64,000 nt of DNA from contig CAJTSH010000006.1 in the NCBI GenBank assembly GCA_910578885.1, positions 49,266 through 113,265 on the forward strand. Direction: 5' to 3'. Positions within the stretch are counted from its first letter, which is position 1, and each line of letters opens with the position of its first letter. The DNA is from an uncultured Lachnospiraceae bacterium (GTDB lineage Bacteria; Bacillota; Clostridia; Lachnospirales; Lachnospiraceae). A program made the position numbers and the translations under genes. The notes below the pieces were generated by a model. It saw only the letters and a list, made by a program, of their open reading frames with translations. It searched no databases and was not told the DNA's origin. Shown here piece after piece: positions 9,074-17,603 of this stretch.

Positions 9074-10615
9074 TTATTTGCGTACAAGCAGTGATTTACC
9101 AGTCATCTCTGCCGGCTGCGTCATTCCCATCAGCTCAATTAAAGTCGGCGCAATATCCGCCAGACAGCCGCCCTCTCTCAGGGCATATGCCGGATCTGCA
9201 TTTATCAGGATAAACGGCACCGGATTGATAGTATGTGCGGTAAATGGAGCGCCTGTCTCGTAGTCAACCAACTGTTCTGCATTACCATGGTCTGCGCAGA
9301 GGAACATCTGACCGCCTACCTCTTTGAGCGCTGCAACAGCTTTTCCGACACACTCATCCACTGCTTCTACCGCCGAAATCGCCGCAGCTTCCACTCCGGT
9401 ATGTCCAACCATGTCCGGATTTGCAAAATTGATGATAATCACATCATATTTATCCGACTTGATTGCCTCTACCAGCTTATCGCATACTTCATAAGCGCTC
9501 ATTTCCGGCTTCAAATCATAGGTAGCTACCTTCGGGGAATTCACCAGAATACGGTCTTCTCCCGGATTCGGCTCTTCCACACCGCCGTTAAAGAAGAAGG
9601 TAACGTGTGCGTATTTCTCCGTCTCGGCAATTCTTGCCTGTGTAAGCCCATTGTCTGCCAAAAATTGTCCAAACGTATTTGTCAGTTCTACCTTATGGAA
9701 TGCAATTTCCTTATTCGGAATCGTCACATCATATTCCGTAAAGCAGATGTAGGTAACATCTTTTCTTGCGCCTCTGTCAAATCCGTCAAAATCATCTGCG
9801 CAGAAAGTTCTCGTAATCTCTCTTGCACGGTCCGGACGGAAGTTAAAGAAAATAATCGTATCTTTATCATTTATCGTTGCTACCGGTTTCCCGTCCTTCT
9901 CGACTACGGTCGGAACTACAAATTCATCTGTCACATCTTTTTCATAGCTTGCTGTAATTGCAGCGACTGCGCTTTCTGCCTTCTCGCCTTCTCCCTCGGT
10001 CAACGCCCGATATGCCTTCTCCACGCGGTCCCAACGGTTATCACGGTCCATCACATAGTAACGTCCGGTAATGGATGCGATTTCTCCAACGCCGATTTCT
10101 TTCATCTTTGCTTCCAGCGCCTCAATGAATCCCTTGCCGGAAGTCGGAGCGGTATCACGTCCGTCTAAAAAGCAGTGCACATATACTTTTTCAATTCCTT
10201 CTCTCTTTGCCAGCTCAAGCAAGCCATAGAGATGGGTGTTATGGCTGTGAACGCCTCCGTCGGAAAGGAGTCCGTATAAATGAAGGGAAGAACCGTTTGT
10301 CTTAGCATTTGCCATTCCCTTTAACAACGCTTCATTCTTAAAAAAGTCTCCGTCTTCGATTTCTTTGGTAATTCTTGTCAGCTCCTGATATACGATTCTT
10401 CCGGCGCCCATGTTCAGATGTCCTACCTCGGAATTCCCCATCTGTCCGTCCGGAAGTCCCACGGCAAGACCGCTTGCCTGTCCCTCTACGAAAGGACACT
10501 CTTTCATCAGTGCATCAATATTCGGTTTCTTTGCCTCTGCGACTGCATTAGCCTTCGGGTTCTGATTCAGTCCGAATCCGTCTAAAATCATTAATACGGT
10601 TGGTTTCTTACTCAT
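9074..10615 (-). CDS. gpmI: 2,3-bisphosphoglycerate-independent phosphoglycerate mutase
   Basis: A 513-residue alkaline-phosphatase-superfamily enzyme that interconverts 3- and 2-phosphoglycerate and needs manganese. Metal ligands begin at LDGFG (Asp12), the phosphorylated Ser is Ser62 in GQMGNSEVGH, and a further metal motif ADHGNAEQ lies about 70 residues from the C-terminus. Length matches the family. The gene has its own promoter at 10710-10739 and belongs to the dispersed glycolytic block with tpiA, pgk and gapA. Confidence 0.97.
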   Translation of the reverse strand: MSKKPTVLMILDGFGLNQNPKANAVAEAKKPNIDALMKECPFVEGQASGLAVGLPDGQMGNSEVGHLNMGAGRIVYQELTRITKEIEDGDFFKNEALLKGMANAKTNGSSLHLYGLLSDGGVHSHNTHLYGLLELAKREGIEKVYVHCFLDGRDTAPTSGKGFIEALEAKMKEIGVGEIASITGRYYVMDRDNRWDRVEKAYRALTEGEGEKAESAVAAITASYEKDVTDEFVVPTVVEKDGKPVATINDKDTIIFFNFRPDRAREITRTFCADDFDGFDRGARKDVTYICFTEYDVTIPNKEIAFHKVELTNTFGQFLADNGLTQARIAETEKYAHVTFFFNGGVEEPNPGEDRILVNSPKVATYDLKPEMSAYEVCDKLVEAIKSDKYDVIIINFANPDMVGHTGVEAAAISAVEAVDECVGKAVAALKEVGGQMFLCADHGNAEQLVDYETGAPFTAHTINPVPFILINADPAYALREGGCLADIAPTLIELMGMTQPAEMTGKSLLVRK

Positions 10616-10709
10616 ATCTCTTCCTCTTTTCTACTTAAAATTAGATATATTTTCGCCGTATTGCGTGGTTTGGCCTGGCCTCCTTACGCCTGCGGTTTTT
10701 CTCCCGCAC

Positions 10710-10739
10710 AGTATAACACATTTCTTTCCATCTGTCTAA
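10710..10739 (-). promoter_or_regulatory. Promoter of gpmI
   Basis: The minus strand reads TTAGAC (10734-10739), 18 bases, TATACT (10710-10715), with an extended TG one base before the -10 box. The leader of about 90 bases contains a small GCGGG-type hairpin. Confidence 0.6.
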
Positions 10740-10758
10740 TCCTCTTCTGATAAATCCG

Positions 10759-10788
10759 GTAAAGTTCAGCCCTCGGCTAATCTGTTGC
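10759..10788. repeat. Short GTAACAG-type hairpin repeat, copy i
   Basis: GTAAAGTTCAGCC, three bases, then GGCTAATCTGTTGC: a degenerate copy of the hairpin also found at 54066 and 57193, likewise followed by AATCC. It overlaps the capA stop codon, so the last three sense codons and the stop of that gene lie inside the repeat. Confidence 0.6.
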
Positions 10789-12219
10789 TAAATCCCTAAC
10801 ATATCCTTCCTCATCAATGCTCACGCCGCTGGAAATACTTTTCATATAGTCTAGTATCCGCTGCTTCTCTGTCTCGCCTGTTACAAGCACTGTTTTATAA
10901 TTCTGCTGAATGCAGGGCAGGAACCGTAAACCAATGCTGCCGTCTTTTTCAATCAGCACCTGTGCCAGTCCGGTATCTAAAGTCTTCTGATTGAACCAGA
11001 AATTTCCGAGACTATAGAGAATAGGAACGCCATTTTTATAGGCCATTCCCTGCAGACAATGGGTATGACCTCCTATAATCACGTCTACCCCTGCCTCTAC
11101 AAATGCATCCGCCAAGCTCTCCTGATCTGCACCATACCAGCTCTGATGCTCGGTGCCCCAATGCACATAGGCAATCACGATATCACTGTTTTCCTCCGCA
11201 GTCTTTATCACCTCTACATATTTATCAGGATTTAAGGTCTTTAAGACGCCCGCCGAATCCTCCGTTGCCTCCTTCGTGTAATTGCTCGAACGTTCAATCT
11301 GACTCGCCGCCGTAATCGCAATCTTGCGCCCGTTTGCAATAAAATAGACAATTTTTTCCGCTTCCTCAAGATTCCTTCCCGCTCCAACATAAGGAACGCC
11401 GCTTCCCTCCAAAGTCTCTAATGTGTCTATCAATGCCTCCTCGCCATAATCATACACATGGTTGTTAGCAAGACTGACGATGTCCGTTCCAAATGCTTCT
11501 AACAGTTTTACGCGTTCGGGATTTGCCCGAAATGTATACGCCTTTCCCTCTAGCGGTGTTCCCCGATTGCTATAGGTAAATTCATTATTTATTACCATGA
11601 TATCTGCGGACTGCATTTCTGATAAAAGTTCTCCTGAAAAGCAGTCATAAATCCCGTTTGGCTGGCTGTCCAGATGCCGCATGGTGCCCCACCCTTCCGA
11701 AAAATTGAAATCTCCCGCAAAATCCAGAACCGTCCGTTCTTCCGATGCACAATCCATCCAATAAACATTTTCCAGCTCCTGCTGATTTATCCCCATATCC
11801 CGGCAATACATAAGCCAAAGTACATGTATGGTATTTCCGGTCAGCTCATACCAGCGCTCCTGTCCCCGTTCTTCGGACAAATCTTTATCCGTCAGGCGTT
11901 CCAGCGTCTCTTCCCCATAAGATGCAAGGAACCAGTCTAAAAATGCCTCATCTATCGGATAATTTCCGAGAAATTCACTTGTACCATGCTCTAATATCTC
12001 CTCGTATGCCTTTTGGAGCGGCGTTTCTGTCTGCAAATTTGCCTGTTCCGTTTCTTTTTCTGATTCGTCTTTCGCCAAATCCTCTTTCTCCCTTTGAAAG
12101 CCCTCTGCCGCCCCGTTTTCCTGCATTTCCGGCGCTTGCTCCTTCTGCGCCGGCGCACAGCCAGCCAATCCACATATCAGTATCATCAAACCCATCCCAC
12201 AGGCTAGTCTCTTCTTCAC
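10777..12219 (-). CDS. CapA-family (poly-gamma-glutamate synthesis type) lipoprotein
   Basis: A 480-residue lipid-anchored protein (lipobox LAGC, Cys21). After an acidic linker and a roughly 150-residue family-variable N-terminal region, the metallophosphoesterase-like CapA core starts at VLDFAGDFNF (about residue 165). It continues with NNEFTY, SLANNHVYDYG, GHTHCLQG and SLGNFWFN. Family members are linked to capsule or poly-glutamate export, but no pgs/cap partner genes are near. It starts with GTG, with GAGG seven bases upstream. It lies 13 bases after the HipA-like kinase gene, so they are one operon. Its C-terminal codons fall inside a short repeat. Confidence 0.85.
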   Translation of the reverse strand: MKKRLACGMGLMILICGLAGCAPAQKEQAPEMQENGAAEGFQREKEDLAKDESEKETEQANLQTETPLQKAYEEILEHGTSEFLGNYPIDEAFLDWFLASYGEETLERLTDKDLSEERGQERWYELTGNTIHVLWLMYCRDMGINQQELENVYWMDCASEERTVLDFAGDFNFSEGWGTMRHLDSQPNGIYDCFSGELLSEMQSADIMVINNEFTYSNRGTPLEGKAYTFRANPERVKLLEAFGTDIVSLANNHVYDYGEEALIDTLETLEGSGVPYVGAGRNLEEAEKIVYFIANGRKIAITAASQIERSSNYTKEATEDSAGVLKTLNPDKYVEVIKTAEENSDIVIAYVHWGTEHQSWYGADQESLADAFVEAGVDVIIGGHTHCLQGMAYKNGVPILYSLGNFWFNQKTLDTGLAQVLIEKDGSIGLRFLPCIQQNYKTVLVTGETEKQRILDYMKSISSGVSIDEEGYVRDLATD

Positions 12220-12232
12220 TTTTGTTCCTCAC

Positions 12233-13492
12233 TTATTTTGTATTTGGATTGTTTTCTTCCGTCTCACCGCTATACGCCTTATCTTCTTTCACATCAAATT
12301 GTGTGTTTTCAATAAAGCCCGGTCTTCCTGCCGATAGAACCGCTTCTTCTAGCATTTCAGTTCTCTGTCTCAGCCCTTTGCAAAGCGCCTCACATCTTGC
12401 TTCGTCAATAAACAGCGATCCCCTGACAATCTCACGCAGCTCCTCGTCAAGACCTGCAAGCGCAGAAAAATCCAGCCAGCCAAAATCCGTTACTAACTTG
12501 ATCTGCTCCTCGTGGCTGTTCTTAAAAGGCTTGCTCTTTACCTTTGCTCTGGCATTTATCATTCCTATCGGTTTGTCAAACCAGAGAGATGTCCCACTGT
12601 CATAAATTGGCGCCGCCCCAACATATTCCAGAGTATCAGCCCTGCGGATTACCCCAAAGTTGTTCTGATGCCTGTCTTCATTGACAATCAGATAATCCAG
12701 AACCAGCATTCGGTTCACTGCCGCCTCTATGCCGGGAATTTCCAGCTGCTTGCAGCAGTCCATATAATGACGGTATACGGATACATGGTTTGGCTTTTTC
12801 ATTGTCTGCATGATATGACATGCAGTGATCAGCTCCGTCTCCGGCGTAATGAAATCCTCACATACGCTATATGGATAGTCCTCCTTCATCAGCAAAGTAT
12901 AAGAAACATGAGGAATATGCAATCGTTCCATGATACGGCTTGCCAACACCTCATTATAGGGTTCCTGCCAAGTGGCGCCGCTTCCGCTCTTTAACAGACA
13001 CCGTTTTCCGTCAATAATTGTCCATTTCTTTTTCAGCCATCCGTCTGATGTATTGTCAGGAGACATTAGGCTAATTTGACGATTCCCTGCTCTTTCCCCA
13101 AACAAAATATCCCCCACATCCGAAGAAAATGGATTCTCAAAAAAATTGACCTGTCCCCATGAAATTCCCGAACCGACAGGGCATATCCAATATTGGTCGG
13201 ACAGACTGAGTCCCAGACATTTCTCTGTTAAAAGCTGTACATTAGATATCTCCATTTCCATCAAGGCATTCCGTATCCCGTAACGGCTTGCCGGAATTGC
13301 CCGCCCCCGCCACCATTCATTTAACGCACTTCGGTCAATACTTCCATGCTTGACGGCGACGCCTACCGGTACATGATTCTGTTCATAAATCGTACCAAGG
13401 CGTATAATAGCTCCAGAGGCGGCATCCAGTTCCAGTTCAGCTACCGGAATATTCTTATGCATCAGAATGTATTGGCTTATAGGTTCTGCCAT
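12233..13492 (-). CDS. HipA-like protein kinase domain protein
   Basis: A 419-residue protein. The C-terminal half carries HipA/CtkA-type kinase motifs: a glycine-rich KSGSGATWQEPYNE loop around residue 190, the catalytic loop NEDRHQNNFG around residue 285 and a metal-binding IYDSG about 25 residues later. No HipB-like antitoxin is adjacent, so it is probably not a classical toxin-antitoxin pair. The N-terminal 150 residues are of the type seen in clostridial HipA-like kinases and contain no recognised DNA-binding motif. The ATG at 13492 has AAAGGG nine bases upstream; an in-frame ATG ten codons earlier lacks a ribosome site. It is followed by the CapA lipoprotein gene. Confidence 0.75.
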   Translation of the reverse strand: MAEPISQYILMHKNIPVAELELDAASGAIIRLGTIYEQNHVPVGVAVKHGSIDRSALNEWWRGRAIPASRYGIRNALMEMEISNVQLLTEKCLGLSLSDQYWICPVGSGISWGQVNFFENPFSSDVGDILFGERAGNRQISLMSPDNTSDGWLKKKWTIIDGKRCLLKSGSGATWQEPYNEVLASRIMERLHIPHVSYTLLMKEDYPYSVCEDFITPETELITACHIMQTMKKPNHVSVYRHYMDCCKQLEIPGIEAAVNRMLVLDYLIVNEDRHQNNFGVIRRADTLEYVGAAPIYDSGTSLWFDKPIGMINARAKVKSKPFKNSHEEQIKLVTDFGWLDFSALAGLDEELREIVRGSLFIDEARCEALCKGLRQRTEMLEEAVLSAGRPGFIENTQFDVKEDKAYSGETEENNPNTK

Positions 13493-13528
13493 ATCCTCAC
13501 GCCCTTTCCCGTTTCCAATCATGAAATT

Positions 13529-13610
13529 GAGCAGGGAAAATTTATTCCCCTACTCGCTGCGCGGGGCTCATGCAGCTTCTGCTGCTAATTTCCTTATGCG
13601 CCCCTGTGCA
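13529..13610 (+). repeat. Double-hairpin repeat, subtype A, copy 3
   Basis: Hairpin 1 is GAGCAGGG...CCCCTACTC. Hairpin 2 is GGGGCTCAT, inner stem GCAGC-ttct-GCTGC, taatttcctt, ATGCGCCCC, then TGTGCA. It fills the space between the tpiA terminator and the start of the HipA-like kinase gene, leaving under 40 bases before that start codon. Confidence 0.9.
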
Positions 13611-13615
13611 AAGCA

Positions 13616-13662
13616 AAAGGGAATTCAATCGTATATCTACCAATTGAATCCCCCTGTTTTAA
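13616..13662 (-). terminator. Terminator of tpiA
   Basis: The minus strand pairs GGGGATTCAAT with ATTGAATTCCC around a short loop, followed by CCTTTTG. Its 3' end is five bases from the repeat at 13529-13610. Confidence 0.75.
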
Positions 13663-13699
13663 TCATTTCTATTTGCTTTTGTTTTCCGGATTTCCAATC

Positions 13700-14449
13700 C
13701 TATTTATAGTTGACAATATTTCCGAACTCTGCTTTCAGAGAAGCTCCGCCTACCAGACCACCGTCGATATCTGCCTTTGCAAATAACTCTGCTGCATTGC
13801 CTGCATTTACGGAACCGCCGTACTGGATACGGACTGCCTCTGCAGTCGCTTCATCATAAATCTCTTTGATGCACTCACGGATTGCTGCACACACTTCTTC
13901 TGCCTGATCGGAAGTAGCGGTCTTGCCGGTTCCGATTGCCCAGATCGGCTCATATGCGATTACCATAGATGCAACCTGTGCTGCAGTGATATCCTTTAAG
14001 TCGGATTTAATCTGCATTCTGATGAAGTCAAGCGTGATACCCATTTCTCTCTGCTCTAAAGATTCTCCGCAGCAAAGGATTGGTGTAAGACCTGCCTCGA
14101 ATGCCTTCTTTACTTTTTTATTTAACAGGCAGTCATCCTCTTTAAAATAATCGCGGCGCTCGGAATGTCCGATAATTACGTATTTTACGCCTGCATCAAG
14201 AAGCATTGCTGCAGAAATTTCTCCGGTGTATGCACCTTTCTCCTCAAAATACATATTCTCAGCGCCAACCTCAATGTTTGTGCCTTTACAAGCCTCTACA
14301 ACCGGAACGATGTCGATTGCAGGTACGCAGAATACTACGTCTACATCATCATTCTTTACCAGAGGCTTTAACTCTTCTACTAATTTTACAGCCTCGCTTG
14401 GAGTCATGTTCATCTTCCAGTTTCCGGCTATGATTTTCTTTCTTGCCAT
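13700..14449 (-). CDS. tpiA: Triosephosphate isomerase
   Basis: A 249-residue TIM-barrel enzyme that interconverts dihydroxyacetone phosphate and glyceraldehyde 3-phosphate. Catalytic residues are visible: Lys12 in NWKMN, His95 in IIGHSERR and Glu167 in [11 protein letters not shown], with the flexible phosphate-gripping loop following. Length is standard. It lies downstream of pgk, separated by an odd 172-base spacer containing three short repeats, and ends in its own terminator. Confidence 0.98.
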   Translation of the reverse strand: MARKKIIAGNWKMNMTPSEAVKLVEELKPLVKNDDVDVVFCVPAIDIVPVVEACKGTNIEVGAENMYFEEKGAYTGEISAAMLLDAGVKYVIIGHSERRDYFKEDDCLLNKKVKKAFEAGLTPILCCGESLEQREMGITLDFIRMQIKSDLKDITAAQVASMVIAYEPIWAIGTGKTATSDQAEEVCAAIRECIKEIYDEATAEAVRIQYGGSVNAGNAAELFAKADIDGGLVGGASLKAEFGNIVNYK

Positions 14450-14489
14450 GATTGTTCTCCTTTATATACTATTTGCTGTCAGGCTCGCT

Positions 14490-14620
14490 TTCGCTAAGTG
14501 ACAGGTATGTTCACCTTACTAACCTCAGCCTGCGCTTTGGCTTGGCTTCGCTAAGTGCGGTGAACTAAGTTCGCACTAGACCTCACACTTCGCCAAATCC
14601 GGGCTCGTGTTCGCTAAGTG
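14490..14620. repeat. Three imperfect repeats of TTCGCTAAGTG between pgk and tpiA
   Basis: The 11-mer TTCGCTAAGTG occurs at 14490-14500, 14547-14557 and 14610-14620, each preceded by a variant of GGCTCG. The units are 57 and 63 bases apart. Inverted partners are also present, such as CTGTCA/TGACAG and GTTCACC/GGTGAAC, so the spacer can fold into several hairpins. The last unit ends two bases before the pgk stop codon. Confidence 0.65.
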
Positions 14621-14621
14621 C

Positions 14622-15830
14622 TTACTTATCATTAGCAGCTGCTACGCCTGGTAATTCTTTGCCTTCTAAGAACTCTAAGGATGCGCCGCCGCCTGTGGAA
14701 ATGTGGCTCATCTTATCGCCGAAGCCTAACTGGTTAACTGCTGCTGCTGAATCACCGCCGCCGATGATGGTTGTTGCATCTGTCTCTGCCAGCGCTTTTG
14801 CTACTGCGATGGTTCCTGCTGCAAGTATGGGGTTCTCAAACACGCCCATTGGTCCGTTCCATACAACTGTCTTTGCATTCTTTACTGCATCTGCGAAAAG
14901 CTCGGAGGTCTTCGGTCCGATATCACATCCCTCTCTGTCTGCCGGCATCTTATCTGCATCATATAATTCTGTCTCAACCGGTGCATCGATTGGGTTCGGG
15001 AAGTCTTTGATGGTTACGGCGTCTACAGGCAGTAACAATTTCTTACCAAGCTTCTCGGCTTTCTCCATCATCTCTTTACAATAGTCTAATTTGCTGTCAT
15101 CTACTAAAGAAATACCAATCTCATAGCCCTGTGCCTTTAAGAAGGTATATGCCATACCGCCGCCGATGATCAAGGTATCGCATTTCTCAAGCAGGTTGGA
15201 AATTACATTTAACTTATCTGCTACCTTTGCGCCGCCTAAGATTGCAACAAACGGTCTTACCGGATTCTCTACTGCATTTCCTAAGAAATCAATTTCCTTC
15301 TGCATTAAATATCCAACTACTGCTGTGTCTACCAATTCAGCAACGCCGACATTTGAGCAATGCGCTCTGTGTGCCGTTCCGAATGCGTCATTTACAAATA
15401 CGTCACAGATGGAAGCTAAATCTTTGGAGAACGCTTCTCCATTCTTCGTCTCTTCCGCTCTGTAGCGTGTATTCTCAAGTAAGATTACGTCGCCGTCCTT
15501 CATTGCCTCTACTGCTGCTTTTGCATTTGGTCCGACTACCTCGTTATCTGCTGCGAATTTTACTTCCTGTCCCAACAGCTCAGTCAGTCTTGCAGCTACA
15601 GGCGCCAATGATAATTCCGGCTTCGGCTCTCCCTTTGGCTTACCAAGGTGAGAGCAAAGTATAACCTTGCCGCCGTCGGCAACTAATTTCTTAATGGTCG
15701 GAAGCGCTGCTACCAGACGGTTCTCGTCTGTAATCTTGCCTTCCTTCAAAGGTACGTTAAAGTCACATCTGCAAAGAACGCGAAGTCCTTTTACATTGAT
15801 ATCATCTACGGATTTTTTGTTTAATGACAT
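14622..15830 (-). CDS. pgk: Phosphoglycerate kinase
   Basis: A 402-residue glycolytic kinase that makes ATP from 1,3-bisphosphoglycerate. The N-terminal [11 protein letters not shown] signature, the hinge-region GGGMAYTF and the nucleotide-binding GGGDSAAAV near the C-terminus are all present and spaced as in other bacterial enzymes. A GGAG site precedes the ATG. It follows gapA on the minus strand, but a terminator, a folded 240-base region and one repeat copy lie between them. Confidence 0.98.
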   Translation of the reverse strand: MSLNKKSVDDINVKGLRVLCRCDFNVPLKEGKITDENRLVAALPTIKKLVADGGKVILCSHLGKPKGEPKPELSLAPVAARLTELLGQEVKFAADNEVVGPNAKAAVEAMKDGDVILLENTRYRAEETKNGEAFSKDLASICDVFVNDAFGTAHRAHCSNVGVAELVDTAVVGYLMQKEIDFLGNAVENPVRPFVAILGGAKVADKLNVISNLLEKCDTLIIGGGMAYTFLKAQGYEIGISLVDDSKLDYCKEMMEKAEKLGKKLLLPVDAVTIKDFPNPIDAPVETELYDADKMPADREGCDIGPKTSELFADAVKNAKTVVWNGPMGVFENPILAAGTIAVAKALAETDATTIIGGGDSAAAVNQLGFGDKMSHISTGGGASLEFLEGKELPGVAAANDK

Positions 15831-15860
15831 GAGTATTCTCCTTTTCTATAATGATAATCA

Positions 15861-15940
15861 GTAGGGAATATTTATTTCCCTACCCGCCGTGCGGGGCGCA
15901 TGCGGCTTCCGCTGTTAATTTCCTTAATGCGCCCCTGTGG
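15861..15940 (+). repeat. Double-hairpin repeat, subtype A, copy 4
   Basis: Hairpin 1 is GTAGGGAA...TTCCCTAC. Hairpin 2 is GGGGCGCAT, inner stem GCGGC-ttcc-GCTGT (pairing kept through G-T wobbles), ttaatttcctta, ATGCGCCCC. It ends 31 bases upstream of the pgk start on the minus strand and is joined on the other side to the folded region 15941-16177. Confidence 0.9.
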
Positions 15941-16177
15941 AACAAAGTGGGCAGACCCGCATCAACTCCCCATCCCCTCACTCTTGAGTGGGCTTGAACA
16001 CTTTGCTGCACCGAGTGCGGATTTGTCCTAAGGGGTACCAGACTTGACTGGGGGATTCCTTAGGACTACCAGCCTTAGCGACATGATACCTTTCGCACGA
16101 GTGCGCATAATATTTTTTATATCATAGGAAAGTCATAGACTTTAACACTTCACAGTAACAGGGTCTTTCCTATGATA
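15941..16177. other. Gene-free region with several nested inverted repeats
   Basis: No credible ORF. Inverted repeats seen in order are: CAAAGTG (15943-15949) with CACTTTG (15999-16005), enclosing CACTC-tt-GAGTG (15979-15990); GTCCTAAGG (16025-16033) with CCTTAGGAC (16058-16066), enclosing CCAG/CTGG; CGCAC-ga-GTGCG near 16094-16105; and the 13-base perfect pair TATCATAGGAAAG (16120-16132) with CTTTCCTATGATA (16165-16177). It could be a structured RNA or several small insertions. The stretch ccgagtgcggattt near 16011 recurs as ccgagtacggattt at 39963. Confidence 0.6.
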
Positions 16178-16212
16178 CAAAAAAGGAGCCCGGTCCAAAA
16201 AGACCGGACCCC
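16178..16212 (-). terminator. Terminator of gapA
   Basis: The minus strand forms an 11-pair stem (GGTCCGGTC facing GGACCGGGC, with two G-T pairs) closed by a five-T loop and followed by a run of T. Confidence 0.92.
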
Positions 16213-16241
16213 TTACTGAGCCTTAATATGATTGCTTGTCC

Positions 16242-17258
16242 TTAAGCTAACTCACTGAAGTATTTGATTGTACGAACCATCTGAGATGTATAGCTGTTCT
16301 CATTATCATACCAAGAAACAACCTGTACTTCGTACTGATCATCAGAAACCTTGCTTACCATTGTCTGGGTAGCGTCAAATAAAGAACCAAATCTCATTCC
16401 TACAATATCGGAAGAAACGATTTCATCCTCATTGTATCCGAAGGACTCGTTTGCTGCTGCTTTCATAGCTGCATTGATGCCTTCTACAGTAACGTCTGCT
16501 TTGTTTACAACTGCCGTTAAGATTGTAGTAGATCCTGTAGGGGTCGGTACACGCTGTGCAGAACCGATCAACTTACCGTTCAACTCAGGAATAACTAATC
16601 CGATTGCTTTTGCAGCGCCTGTGCTGTTCGGAACGATATTTACTGCTGCTGCACGGCTTCTTCTTAAATCGCCTTTTCTCTGAGGTCCGTCAAGCGTCAT
16701 CTGATCGCCTGTGTAAGCGTGGATTGTTACCATGATACCAGACTGGATCGGTGCATATTTATTCAATGCATCTGCCATAGGAGCTAAACAGTTTGTTGTA
16801 CAGGAAGCTGCGGAAATGATTGTGTCATCAGCTTTCAATGTCTCATGGTTTGTGTTATATACGATAGTAGGAAGGTCATTACCTGCCGGAGCAGAAATAA
16901 CAACTTTACGAGCGCCTGCGTTGATGTGTGCCTGTGCTTTATCCTTGCTTGTATAGAAACCTGAGCACTCTAATACAACGTCAACTTTCAACTCACCCCA
17001 AGGGCAGTTATTTGCATCTGGGAAAGCGTAGATTTTGATTTCTTTACCATCAACCGTGATAGAATCTTCTCCAGCAGATACTTTGTCTGCCAATTCATAT
17101 TTACCCTGAGAAGAATCATATTTTAACAAGTGTGCTAACATTGCAGGGCTTGTTAAATCGTTGATTGCTACTACTTCGTATCCTTCTGCACCAAACATCT
17201 GTCTGAATGCCAGACGACCGATACGGCCGAATCCGTTAATTGCTACTCTTACTGCCAT
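16242..17258 (-). CDS. gapA: Glyceraldehyde-3-phosphate dehydrogenase
   Basis: A 338-residue NAD-dependent type I enzyme. The Rossmann motif [10 protein letters not shown] is at the N-terminus and the catalytic Cys is in SAASCTTNC around residue 155. It converts glyceraldehyde 3-phosphate to 1,3-bisphosphoglycerate. The ATG at 17258 has AGGAGG eight bases upstream; a TTG two codons earlier is less suited. It has its own promoter (17322-17350) and terminator, so it can be expressed independently of pgk. No CggR-type regulator gene is adjacent. Confidence 0.98.
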   Translation of the reverse strand: MAVRVAINGFGRIGRLAFRQMFGAEGYEVVAINDLTSPAMLAHLLKYDSSQGKYELADKVSAGEDSITVDGKEIKIYAFPDANNCPWGELKVDVVLECSGFYTSKDKAQAHINAGARKVVISAPAGNDLPTIVYNTNHETLKADDTIISAASCTTNCLAPMADALNKYAPIQSGIMVTIHAYTGDQMTLDGPQRKGDLRRSRAAAVNIVPNSTGAAKAIGLVIPELNGKLIGSAQRVPTPTGSTTILTAVVNKADVTVEGINAAMKAAANESFGYNEDEIVSSDIVGMRFGSLFDATQTMVSKVSDDQYEVQVVSWYDNENSYTSQMVRTIKYFSELA

Positions 17259-17321
17259 TGTCAATTCCTCCTAGAATTTATTGATTTACTATATTTGGGA
17301 TATTCTTCCCAATCTGTTTCT

Positions 17322-17350
17322 ATTCTAACCAATTTTTACCGAAAGTTCAA
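17322..17350 (-). promoter_or_regulatory. Promoter of gapA
   Basis: The minus strand reads TTGAAC (17345-17350), 17 bases, TAGAAT (17322-17327), about 60 bases before the ATG. Confidence 0.75.
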
Positions 17351-17603
17351 GTGGGTACATGCACTTTGTTAATTTTTTCACCATTTTCTTTATTCGAGAA
17401 CCATTTTTGAACAAATTCAACATCCCTCTGCAAATTTTTAAGTTTTTCATTATATAGAATTGCCAGTTTTTCATTTCTTTTTTCATCTATTTTGCACAAC
17501 AAAAAGTTTGTCTCGCCAGATTTTTCATTCTTTTTGTTGTTAGAAATGTGTAATATTCCCGCTTTTGTGTTTCTGCGATTATAACCCGACAAACTTTCCC
17601 TTC
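17351..17603. other. AT-rich intergenic stretch, nothing assigned
   Basis: A very AT-rich spacer between the PHP gene stop and the gapA promoter. An 81-codon minus-strand frame beginning with TTG crosses it, but it is low in complexity, has a poor start site and overlaps the gapA -35 region. No terminator, RNA or repeat was recognised. Confidence 0.5.

Noticed and set aside
9233..10168. 311-codon frame opposite gpmI
   Set aside because: Antisense shadow of a well-conserved gene; no ribosome site and an unprotein-like composition rich in Cys, Phe and Arg.
17347..17592. 81-codon minus-strand frame between the PHP gene and gapA
   Set aside because: AT-rich and low complexity, TTG start without a good ribosome site, and its end overlaps the gapA -35 region.
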